Counted from the first letter of the stretch, positions 1 to 6,271 are shown. The stretch: DNA of 8,282 nt from JAIEPT01 sp038217425 (GCA_038217425.1 JBBQPM010000253.1:1-8282), one strand, 5' to 3'. Numbers and translations: made by a program. Notes: generated by a model from the sequence alone, not told the origin.

Positions 1-171
1 TTCATGACGAATCCGTACGGCAACCTCTACGCCGGCAGCCTGAATAACCCCTACAACTACAACTCGTTCACGAATCCATACGCCAACCCCTACTACGGCA
101 ACGTCGTGGGCGTCAACAATCCATTCGGGAATTACAACAACTTCAACAACTTCCCCGTCCGCTTTCCGTAA
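1..171 (+). CDS. C-terminal fragment of an Asn/Pro/Tyr-rich protein (5' end outside window)
   Basis: Frame 1 is open from the window edge to TAA at 169-171 and gives 56 residues. The composition is strongly biased: about a third Asn, with many Tyr, Pro, Phe and Gly. It contains repeated NPY motifs (TNPYGN, NNPYNY, TNPYAN, NPYYGN) and ends in NNFPVRFP. Third codon positions are nearly all C or G, as in the other genes here, which supports real coding. Low-complexity Asn/Tyr tails like this are seen on secreted or surface proteins of planctomycetes, but no domain is visible and no function can be assigned. A hairpin starts six bases after the stop and may terminate the transcript. Confidence 0.7.
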   Translation, partial: FMTNPYGNLYAGSLNNPYNYNSFTNPYANPYYGNVVGVNNPFGNYNNFNNFPVRFP

Positions 172-176
172 CGAAA

Positions 177-263
177 GCCCAGCGGGCGAGGTACTCCGAA
201 CCCCTGGAATAAACGCACTGGACCGCTGCATCCCAAGGGTTCGGAATACCTCACCCATTGGGC
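177..263. repeat. Long imperfect inverted repeat / hairpin element
   Basis: The left arm at 177-207 and the right arm at 232-263 are reverse complements over about 31 bases with five mismatches, around a 24-base loop. The core is GAGGTACTCCGAACCC on the left against GGGTTCGGAATACCTC on the right. Most mismatches are C opposite A on this strand, which become G-U wobbles in a transcript of the other strand. It lies between the stop at 171 and the start at 294. It could act as a terminator for the upstream gene, but it is much longer than a usual intrinsic terminator and has no T-tract. A dispersed palindromic element is more likely. Confidence 0.75.
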
Positions 264-293
264 TTATCGATGTCTGTTCGGTAGATTAAGCGC

Positions 294-1151
294 ATGATGC
301 GATCACTTTTCGTCGGGCTCTCGTTGGCACTCGTCGGTTGCGCTCCGGGAATGACTCCCAAGCAGGAGCAGCCTTTTCTGGAAGCCCGCCAGGAGTTTCG
401 GACGCAACTCGCCAAACGCGCCAAGGCGCCTGACACGTTCGATCCCAATGAAACGCCGCCGGCCGAGGCGACCCAGGCCCGATATCCCTCCGGCTCGTTC
501 ACGTTCAAGACGTGGTACGCGTTTCCCAAGACGGCGAAATCGTATCCCCTCCCCGCCATCGTTTACTTCCACAACGGCTTCGCGCTCACCAAGCAGGATT
601 GGAGCGCGGTGAAGCCGTTTCTCGACGCCGGGTTCGCCGTGATGACGCCCACCGTACGCGGCGAGAACGGCAACGCAGGAGACTTCGAACTTTGGTATGG
701 CGAACTCGACGACGCGGTCAGCGCCGTCAAGTGGTTCGCGCAGCTCCCTGGCATCGATCGCCAGCGGATCTATGCCTTCGGCCACAGCGCCGGCGGCAAT
801 CTCGCGGCGTTGCTTTCGCTCGTCGGCGACGACGTGCCGCTGGCCAAGACCGGCAGTTGCGGCTCGCTCTATCCGTACGACGTCTTTCGCGAATGGAAAG
901 ATATTGTGCCGTTCGACACGCGCAACCCGCGCGAACGCCAACTGCGTCTGCTGCTGGGCAACACCTGGTGGATGAAACGGCCGCACCTGGCGTACGTCGG
1001 CGAGGCCGATCCGCTGCTCCGCTACAAGGCGTCGGCCGAAGCGGAAGTCGCCGCGAGTAAGGGGCCGCTCAGCGTGCATGTCGTCCCCGGCGATCACGGG
1101 TCGAGCCTGCATGCCGCCATCGGGCAGTTCATCGAAGCGATCTCTAAGTGA
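294..1151 (+). CDS. Lipoprotein alpha/beta hydrolase, dienelactone hydrolase / prolyl oligopeptidase-like
   Basis: This 285-residue protein starts with a short hydrophobic signal and a lipobox, LVGC, with Cys16 as the likely lipidated residue. It is therefore probably membrane-anchored and faces outside the cytoplasm. From about residue 65 it has an alpha/beta-hydrolase fold: IVYFHNG (89-95) as the oxyanion-hole strand, the nucleophile elbow GHSAGG with Ser165, a candidate acid Asp239 in GEADP, and His268 in GDHGS. The catalytic triad looks complete, so an esterase or peptidase activity is likely; the substrate cannot be told. Two ATGs at 294 and 297 are possible starts and neither has a Shine-Dalgarno site. 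The 3' end overlaps the convergent FHA gene by 8 bp. The fold and lipoprotein calls are firm, the exact activity is not. Confidence 0.85.
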   Translation: MMRSLFVGLSLALVGCAPGMTPKQEQPFLEARQEFRTQLAKRAKAPDTFDPNETPPAEATQARYPSGSFTFKTWYAFPKTAKSYPLPAIVYFHNGFALTKQDWSAVKPFLDAGFAVMTPTVRGENGNAGDFELWYGELDDAVSAVKWFAQLPGIDRQRIYAFGHSAGGNLAALLSLVGDDVPLAKTGSCGSLYPYDVFREWKDIVPFDTRNPRERQLRLLLGNTWWMKRPHLAYVGEADPLLRYKASAEAEVAASKGPLSVHVVPGDHGSSLHAAIGQFIEAISK

Positions 1152-1626
1152 TTTCGAACTTGAGAAACGCGACGCCCCCCAGCACCAATCGCTGGCCCGG
1201 CGCGAGCGTCACGGGAACGTCTGCCGGCAATAATTCGCGCTCGAGTTGCGTGCCGGTGTTCCCTTTCAAAGGCCGCAACGTGATCCGTTGATCGGCACGC
1301 GAAACCAGCACGATTGCATGGGCGCGGGAGATCTTCCGTCCCTGTTCCGGAGTAAGCCATTCGCCTAGATCGATATCGGGGAAACTGTTCGCCACCGGAT
1401 CGAGCCGGCCGATCGTCACCGCGTCCTTGGTGAGCGGGAAATACGTGCGCGGCTTGCGGTCGGAGCCGTAAAGGCACAGGCACATCGTCCCCGCGGGGGG
1501 CCTGGGGACTTCCGGCGTCAGAGCCGGCATTTTGGCAACGGGCACGATGTTGATGACCATGCCGCAGTTCGGGCACAGCTTGACCGTCGGCAAGACCAGT
1601 TCTTCGCAGAATTCGCACGGGATCAT
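1144..1626 (-). CDS. Zinc-ribbon and FHA domain protein
   Basis: This 160-residue protein has an N-terminal zinc ribbon with two CxxC pairs, Cys4/Cys7 (CEFC) and Cys18/Cys21 (CPNC), followed by a Pro-rich linker at about 31-46. An FHA domain fills the rest: IGR at 72-74, SRAHA at 100-104, and GN at 122-123, which match the conserved Gly-Arg, Ser-x-x-His and Asn positions that bind phosphothreonine. It is probably a cytoplasmic reader of Ser/Thr-kinase substrates, common in planctomycetes; its partner is unknown. The frame stays open upstream to 1713, but that stretch runs through a dispersed repeat, so the ATG at 1624-1626 next to the zinc ribbon is preferred. There is no clear ribosome binding site. 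Its stop lies inside the 3' end of the hydrolase gene. Confidence 0.85.
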   Translation of the reverse strand: MIPCEFCEELVLPTVKLCPNCGMVINIVPVAKMPALTPEVPRPPAGTMCLCLYGSDRKPRTYFPLTKDAVTIGRLDPVANSFPDIDLGEWLTPEQGRKISRAHAIVLVSRADQRITLRPLKGNTGTQLERELLPADVPVTLAPGQRLVLGGVAFLKFEIT

Positions 1627-1670
1627 GGGACACGCTCGTTGTTTCCGGAGTTGAGCGAGAACGAAACTCA

Positions 1671-1769
1671 AAAAACGAGCCACAGAGGTCACAGAGAGCA
1701 CAGAGGAAAACACACTTCGCGGTTCTTGCTCTTTCTCTGTATCTTCTGTGACTCTGGGGCTCTTTTTTT
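1671..1769. repeat. CACAGAG-periodic inverted repeat in a divergent promoter gap
   Basis: Three 9-nt units, CACAGAGGT, CACAGAGAG and CACAGAGGA, run in tandem from 1681 to 1707. An imperfect reverse-complement copy (TCTCTGTATCTTCTGTGACTCTG) lies at about 1734-1756, flanked by an A-tract before 1676 and a T-tract at 1762-1769. The whole could fold as a hairpin with arms near 1671-1710 and 1729-1769. Similar CACAGAGG strings are, from memory, frequent dispersed repeats in planctomycete and verrucomicrobial genomes. It occupies the 183-bp gap between the divergent FHA and truA starts, so their promoters must lie inside it or on its edges. It also keeps spurious frames open in front of both genes. 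Confidence 0.75.
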
Positions 1770-1809
1770 GGCCTTATTCTTGCTTGCGTCTCTAACTATC
1801 GTATCCCCC

Positions 1810-2571
1810 ATGCGAAACATCAAGCTGGTTCTGCGCTACGATGGCTCGGATTTTAAGGGCTGGCAATCTCAGCCCGGCGTTCGCACCGTGCAGGAAACGC
1901 TGCAGAAAGTGCTCGCCGAATTCTCCGGCCAAACGTTGCGTCTGCACGCCTCCGGCCGCACCGACTCGGGCGTGCATGCGGTTGGTCAGGTGGCCCATTT
2001 TCATTCGACACTCAAGATGCCGGCGGACGCGTTGGTGCGGGCCATGAACTCGAGATTGCCCGACGACGTCGCGGTCGTCTCGGCGGAGGACGTGCCCGAG
2101 TCGTTCGACGCCAATCGCGACGCCGTTCGCAAGGCATACCGCTACGTGATTCACGACGGCGCCACGCGCAACCCGTTGCTACGGCACTACTGCTGCCGGC
2201 ATCATCAACGACTCGACGCCGCGGCGATGAAGGAGGCCGCCCAGGTGCTTTTGGGAACGCACGATTTTCGCAGCTTCGAGACGGAATGGCCCAACCGCAA
2301 GAGCAGCGTGCGGACCATCACGCATCTGGGGCTGAGCCGTTTCGGCGATTATCTTTGGCTCGACGTGGAGGCGGACGGTTTTCTGTACAACATGGTGCGG
2401 GCGATCGCGGGGACGCTCATCAACGTGGGGCGCGGTTATTGGCCGACGGGCGAGGTCGGGCGTATCGTGCAGGCCCAGGACCGGACGCGCGCGGGGCCGA
2501 CGGCGCCGGCGCAGGGGTTGTTCTTGATGCGCGTGAGTTATCAGGAGGCGAGTCATGAAGTCGACGGTTGA
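1810..2571 (+). CDS. truA: tRNA pseudouridine(38-40) synthase TruA
   Basis: This 253-residue protein has the usual length for TruA, which converts uridines 38-40 in the tRNA anticodon stem-loop to pseudouridine. The N-terminus, KLVLRYDGSDFKGWQ, is typical. The catalytic motif GRTDSGVHA (49-57) contains the nucleophile Asp52. The C-terminal half has FRSFE and the FLYNMVRAIAGTLINVGRG block, and ends with LFLMRVSY. The frame is open upstream to 1639, but those residues are encoded by the dispersed repeat and are not TruA-like, so the ATG at 1810 is chosen. It lacks a Shine-Dalgarno site. The last 17 bases overlap the methyltransferase gene, indicating one transcript. Confidence 0.96.
   Translation: MRNIKLVLRYDGSDFKGWQSQPGVRTVQETLQKVLAEFSGQTLRLHASGRTDSGVHAVGQVAHFHSTLKMPADALVRAMNSRLPDDVAVVSAEDVPESFDANRDAVRKAYRYVIHDGATRNPLLRHYCCRHHQRLDAAAMKEAAQVLLGTHDFRSFETEWPNRKSSVRTITHLGLSRFGDYLWLDVEADGFLYNMVRAIAGTLINVGRGYWPTGEVGRIVQAQDRTRAGPTAPAQGLFLMRVSYQEASHEVDG
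2543..2548 (+). promoter_or_regulatory. Strong Shine-Dalgarno site AGGAGG for the methyltransferase, inside truA
   Basis: AGGAGG lies six bases before the ATG at 2555, within the final codons of truA. It fixes the methyltransferase start and fits translational coupling to truA. It is the only consensus Shine-Dalgarno found among the starts in this window. Confidence 0.85.
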
Positions 2572-3253
2572 CGAAATCCGCGCCCGCTTCGACGCCGACG
2601 TCGAGCGATTCTCCAATCTCGAGACGGGGCAATCGGCGACGGTCGATGCGCCGCTGGCGCTGGACCTGATTTCGCACGCCGCCGCCGCGAGCTGTCCGCA
2701 GGCGCGCCGCCTGCTCGACGTCGGCTGCGGCGCCGGGAATTTCTCGCTCAAGATTCTCGAACGACTCCCCGGCCTCGAAGTGACGCTCGTCGATCTCAGC
2801 CTGCCGATGCTCACCCGCGCCCAGGAGCGAGTGCCCGGCGCCCGCGTGCTTCAGGGCGACATCCGCGCGCTGGATCTCGGCGAGGCGACGTTCGACGTGA
2901 TCGTCGCCGCCGCGGTGCTGCATCATCTGCGCACGGACGCCGAATGGCGTGCGGTCTTCGCCAAGTTCCATCGCGCCCTGGCGCCGGGCGGGTCGCTGTG
3001 GATTTTCGATCTGGTCGAGACGGAACTCCCCGCGCTGCGTGAGATGATGTGGCAGCGTTACGGACAGTATCTGGAGGGGCTGAAGGGGCCGGAATATCGG
3101 GAGCACGTGTTCGCGTACATCGCGCAGGAAGACACCCCGCGGTCGCTTACGTTCCAGCTCGAATTGTTACGGCAAACGGGCTTCGCGGGGATCGAGGTGC
3201 TGCACAAGCACAGTTGCTTCGCGGCGTTCGGCGCGGTCAAGCACGCCGGCTAG
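2555..3253 (+). CDS. Class I SAM-dependent methyltransferase, coupled to truA
   Basis: This 232-residue protein has a Rossmann-fold methyltransferase domain. Motif I is LLDVGCGAGNFS (53-64), the acidic end of strand 2 is Asp80 in TLVDLS, GDI with Asp102 is the likely adenine-side contact, FDVIVAAAVLHHL (113-125) is motif IV, and ALAPGGSLWIFDL (141-153) follows. The N-terminus, RFDADVERFSNLETGQ, resembles the pre-domain helix of CmoA-like tRNA-wobble enzymes, and the neighbour truA modifies tRNA, so a tRNA or translation substrate is possible but unproven. Small-molecule or quinone methyltransferases share the same fold. It overlaps truA by 17 bp. Downstream sits the 75-bp tandem repeat, which separates it from the convergent Hsp70 gene. 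Confidence 0.85.
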   Translation: MKSTVDEIRARFDADVERFSNLETGQSATVDAPLALDLISHAAAASCPQARRLLDVGCGAGNFSLKILERLPGLEVTLVDLSLPMLTRAQERVPGARVLQGDIRALDLGEATFDVIVAAAVLHHLRTDAEWRAVFAKFHRALAPGGSLWIFDLVETELPALREMMWQRYGQYLEGLKGPEYREHVFAYIAQEDTPRSLTFQLELLRQTGFAGIEVLHKHSCFAAFGAVKHAG

Positions 3254-3288
3254 GGATTCGGAACAGGTCCTTCGCGGCGCCGCTTGTC

Positions 3289-3575
3289 GTGGGGCACGTT
3301 TGTAACGTGCCGCGAGAAAGACACGGCACGTTGGAAACGTGCCCCACGTCGAACCAGCCTTTTGTGGGGCACGTTTGTAACGTGCCGCGAGAAAGACACG
3401 CCACGTTGGAAACATGCCCCACGTCGAACCAGCCTTTTGTGGGGCACGTTTGTAACGTGCCGTGAGCAAGACACGGCACGTTGGAAACGCGCCCCACGTC
3501 GAAACAGCCCTTCGTGGGGCACGTTTTTAACGTGCCGCGAGAAAGACACGGCACGTTGGAAACGTGCCCCACGTC
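3289..3575. repeat. Four-copy tandem array of a 75-bp palindromic repeat
   Basis: Units begin at 3289, 3364, 3439 and 3514 with an exact period of 75; the last lacks its spacer. Each holds a 59-bp palindrome and a 16-bp spacer. In copy 1 the outer stem is 3289-3301 with 3335-3347 (GTGGGGCACGTTT against AAACGTGCCCCAC), the inner stem is 3304-3312 with 3324-3332 (AACGTGCCG against CGGCACGTT), and the loop is CGAGAAAGACA. The copies differ at only a few positions: two stem changes in copy 2, several changes in copy 3, one in copy 4. The array fills the 320-bp gap between the convergent methyltransferase and Hsp70 genes, and its last copy touches the Hsp70 stop codon. Strong stems on both strands could end transcription from either side. 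3254-3288 holds nothing recognised. Confidence 0.95.
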
Positions 3576-5127
3576 ATTGAATTGTCAGGCTTTTCACCCA
3601 CGCGGTCTCCTGGGCGATTTGCTCCTCCGTGAGCCCACTGGTGCGGTGGATCTCGGCGCGGACGCTCTTGCCGCTGGTGACGTCGGTCGCGGTCACTTCG
3701 ATGAGGCCGTTGCTGCCGACGCCGCAGCGCACCTGGATCGGCGAACCCTTGGGCAAGTTCAGCGGCAATCCCTGGATCCAGCATTCCCCGATCGCGATGC
3801 ATCCTTCCGATTGCGGCGCCTCGCCCTGCAGCACCTTCACGCGCACCTTCGACTGACTCTCGGCAATGGTGCGGTACGTGCGCGTCGCCGACGTCGGAAG
3901 CTGCGTGTTCTTAGGGATCAAGATATCGTTGAGCCGTTGGTCCTTCTGCTTGACCTCGATGCCGAGACTGTGCGAGTTGACGTTGATTTCGACGACGTCC
4001 TCAAGGATGTCGAGCACGCCCTCATCGTCCCCCTGCTCGGCCATTTGCCGTGCGACGAGGATGCCGGCGTGCAGCGCCGCGCCGCGGGCAACCACCTCGC
4101 TGACGGCGAGTGAATTGTCGGGAACTTTGCCTGTCAACTCGCGCAGCATGGCCGCGGTCATCGGCATGTGCGTCGAACCGCCGACGAGCAGCACGCGGTC
4201 GATCTGGCCCCAACTTAAGCGCGCCTGCAGGAGAACTTGCTGCGTCGTCCAGCGCGTGCGCGTGAGCAGATCCTTGGTCATCGTCTCGAACTCGCCGCGC
4301 GTCAGCGGCTGAGTCAGGACGTTGCCGGCACAGGAGCAGGTGATGTTCGTCTGCTGCAATTTGCTGAGCGTCCGCTTGGCCCGCTCGGCGCCCGACTGCA
4401 GCGTCGCCAGCGCGATCGGGTCTTTGCGGGGATCGTCGCCGAACTTGGCCGCGAACTTCTGCGCGACGAAATCGACGATGCGGTCGTCCCAATCTTTGCC
4501 CCCCAACCGCACATCTCCTTCGATCGCGAGGGTCTCGAAGCGGCGCGGCGACAGCTTGACCACGGTGACGTCGAAGGTGCCGCCCCCCAGATCGTAGACG
4601 AGCACCGTCTGCTCCTGGATCGGCAAGAGATCGCTGGCAGCAGGTTCGGCATTGGAGAAACTATACGCGAGAGCGGCTGCCGTCGGTTCGTCGAGAATGT
4701 CGACGACGTCGAGCCCGGCGATTCGGCCCGCGTCCTTGGTCGCCTTGCGGCGCGTGTCGTCGAAGTACGCGGGGACGGTGATGACCGCGTGCCGGATCGG
4801 CCCCAGACGTTTCTCCGCATCCTGGACGAGTTTCTTAAGAATAATGGCCGAGAGCGTCTCGGGGCGAAATTCGCGGCCGGCAACGGGCACGGCGTGTTTG
4901 TCGCTCCCCATCGAGCGCTTGATAAGCAGGGCGACGCGGTCGGGCATTTCCAGCGCCACGTCGCGCGCCGCCTGACCGACGAGGGCCGAGCCCTCTTCCA
5001 GGAGCACGGCGCTGGGCGTGAGCATTTCGCCGTCGCCGTTTGGCAAAATGTTTGGCTGTCCGCGCTCGTCGAGCGTGGCGATGGCGCAAAACGTTGTCCC
5101 CAGGTCGATGCCCACCACGTTTTTCAT
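3574..5127 (-). CDS. Hsp70-family chaperone lacking the C-terminal lid
   Basis: This 517-residue protein is a cytoplasmic ATP-dependent Hsp70 relative. The ATPase domain (about 1-375) is intact in its main motifs: GIDLGTTFCAIA (6-17), catalytic Lys70 in LIKRSMG, VPAYFDD (118-124), DEPTAAALAY (146-155), DLGGGTFDVTV (179-189) and LLVGGSTHMP (313-322). A substrate-binding beta domain follows (about 387-495), containing SLGIEV and the ECWIQGLPLNLPKG region. It stops just after the first lid-helix residues (SGLTEEQIAQE), so it is about 120 residues shorter than DnaK. The interdomain linker reads VVEINV instead of VLLLDV. No DnaJ or GrpE lies nearby, so it is probably not the main DnaK. The start is clear; no Shine-Dalgarno precedes it. 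A TACAAT at 5134-5139 could be a -10 box. Confidence 0.93.
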   Translation of the reverse strand: MKNVVGIDLGTTFCAIATLDERGQPNILPNGDGEMLTPSAVLLEEGSALVGQAARDVALEMPDRVALLIKRSMGSDKHAVPVAGREFRPETLSAIILKKLVQDAEKRLGPIRHAVITVPAYFDDTRRKATKDAGRIAGLDVVDILDEPTAAALAYSFSNAEPAASDLLPIQEQTVLVYDLGGGTFDVTVVKLSPRRFETLAIEGDVRLGGKDWDDRIVDFVAQKFAAKFGDDPRKDPIALATLQSGAERAKRTLSKLQQTNITCSCAGNVLTQPLTRGEFETMTKDLLTRTRWTTQQVLLQARLSWGQIDRVLLVGGSTHMPMTAAMLRELTGKVPDNSLAVSEVVARGAALHAGILVARQMAEQGDDEGVLDILEDVVEINVNSHSLGIEVKQKDQRLNDILIPKNTQLPTSATRTYRTIAESQSKVRVKVLQGEAPQSEGCIAIGECWIQGLPLNLPKGSPIQVRCGVGSNGLIEVTATDVTSGKSVRAEIHRTSGLTEEQIAQETAWVKSLTIQ

Positions 5128-5304
5128 TCGGTCATTGTATGCGGCACACGCCCGCCCCGGCGCGTTGTGCCGGTCGTGCCGACTTTACCTCTGGGGCAAA
5201 CGGGGAAGCATGGGAAAACGCCGCGGTTCGTCTCGATCTTTCGCTCGCCGCGGAGTTTACTGGAGCAGACACGCCAATGCAGTCGCCCCTCGGGAGTCCG
5301 TTTC

Positions 5305-6246
5305 ATGGTCCTCAATCAAGGTTGCCGCGTCATGGTGGCAGTGTCGGTTCGGCACAAGGAATTCGTAGATCTATTCACGCGCGATCCGCTCGAGCAATGG
5401 ACGACAGTGTTCGCCGACGATCTGAGCAAGGCGCGCTGCTCGCTGCAGCATAACCCCTGCGACGTCCTCATCGTCCATGAAGAGTTACTCGAGAAAGAGG
5501 GGCCGCAGGCTTTGGGTTGGCTCGCGTGGAAGCAGAACTTCCCGGTGGTATTTTTGGGGGACATGCCGGAGAATTTCAGCCGTGCCTACGAGATCGGCGT
5601 CACCACGTGCCTGGCGCGCGACATGGCCATGGCCCATCCGCCGCTGCTGGATTTCACGATGCGCAGCGCCCTTACCATGCACCAAACCAAGGCGGCGCTC
5701 GAGCGCACCAAGGAACAACTCAGCCAGACCCGCAGCCACATCGATCGACTCGTGACGCTGCTCTGTCGCACCGGCCTGCAGCCGAATGACCATCTCTGGT
5801 ATCCGCAGCCGTACATGATGGAGCGTCTGCAAGAAGAGATCGCCCGCGCCGAACGACACAAGATCCCGCTGAGCCTGGCCATCGGTGAACTGCAGTCCGA
5901 CGACGAGGTTCCGTCGGAGGAGACGCCGGCACTCTTGCCGGACTGGTCGACGGATCTGATCGTGCGCGAGAAGCGCCGCTGCGACGTGGCCGGGCAGTAT
6001 GGCCCGCAGAATTTCATGCTCCTCATGGTGCAGACGCCCAAACACGGTGGCATGACCTGCCTCAAGCGGCTGCAGCAAGTGATCGAACATCCGCCGGAGA
6101 AGGCGCGTTGGCCGCATGTGCGTGCGTTCTTCGGGCTCACGACGATGATCGGCGAACGCCTGCAACCGCAGACGCTGCTGCGGAACGCGGAACAAAACCT
6201 CGAAGTCGCGCGCGCCGAGACGAAGCTGCGCATCGTGGCGGACTGA
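5305..6246 (+). CDS. Pseudo-receiver and degenerate GGDEF protein
   Basis: No close named family is recognised, but the layout is readable. Numbering is from the inner ATG at 5332 (304 residues); the ATG at 5305 adds nine and completes the first strand, RVMVAVS, so it is preferred. Residues 1-100 look like a receiver fold, with CDVLIVHEE (43-51) at the phosphoacceptor strand and His49 where Asp is expected. A helical, probably coiled-coil stretch follows (about 112-145). Residues 162-304 resemble a GGDEF domain: RLQEEIARAERHKIPLSLAI, then RRCDVAGQYGPQNFMLLM with GPQNF (224-228) in place of GG(D/E)EF, then VRAFFGLTT and LLRNAEQNLEVARAE. It probably neither accepts phosphate nor makes cyclic di-GMP, and may act by binding. 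It is divergent from the Hsp70 gene, across a 177-bp gap with no other gene visible. Confidence 0.75.
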   Translation: MVLNQGCRVMVAVSVRHKEFVDLFTRDPLEQWTTVFADDLSKARCSLQHNPCDVLIVHEELLEKEGPQALGWLAWKQNFPVVFLGDMPENFSRAYEIGVTTCLARDMAMAHPPLLDFTMRSALTMHQTKAALERTKEQLSQTRSHIDRLVTLLCRTGLQPNDHLWYPQPYMMERLQEEIARAERHKIPLSLAIGELQSDDEVPSEETPALLPDWSTDLIVREKRRCDVAGQYGPQNFMLLMVQTPKHGGMTCLKRLQQVIEHPPEKARWPHVRAFFGLTTMIGERLQPQTLLRNAEQNLEVARAETKLRIVAD

Positions 6247-6271
6247 CGCCGGTCGTCCCGATGAATACAAT
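6243..6271 (+). promoter_or_regulatory. Candidate sigma-70-type promoter for the LarA-like gene
   Basis: CTGACG (6243-6248) and TACAAT (6266-6271) are spaced by 17 bases and match TTGACA/TATAAT at four and five of six positions. Transcription would begin near 6278, about 34 bases before the chosen ATG. The -35 overlaps the upstream stop codon. The call rests on pattern only. Confidence 0.35.

Noticed and set aside
208..231. Intrinsic terminator with T-tract after the first gene
   Set aside because: The stem is far longer than usual and no run of T follows the right arm, so a standard terminator is not claimed.
303..1112. Long minus-strand frame opposite the hydrolase
   Set aside because: It is antisense to a gene with a complete catalytic triad and has Arg/Gly-rich composition typical of shadow frames.
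1627..1713. N-terminal extension of the FHA protein
   Set aside because: It would be encoded by the same repeat; the ATG directly before the zinc ribbon fits better.
1639..1809. N-terminal extension of TruA
   Set aside because: The extra residues come from the CACAGAG repeat and a T-rich stretch; TruA homologues begin near the ATG at 1810.
3289..3575. CRISPR array
   Set aside because: Units are contiguous, the 16-bp spacers are nearly the same in each copy, and no cas genes are present.
3167..3580. Several open frames on both strands with repeated Cys/Arg/Thr-rich peptides
   Set aside because: They are produced by the 75-bp repeat, whose length is a multiple of three; they have no start signals or independent support.
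4237..5304. Upstream extension of the pseudo-receiver gene opposite the Hsp70 gene
   Set aside because: The frame is open for over a kilobase but runs antisense to a clear Hsp70, and its residues show no domain; high GC makes such antisense frames common.
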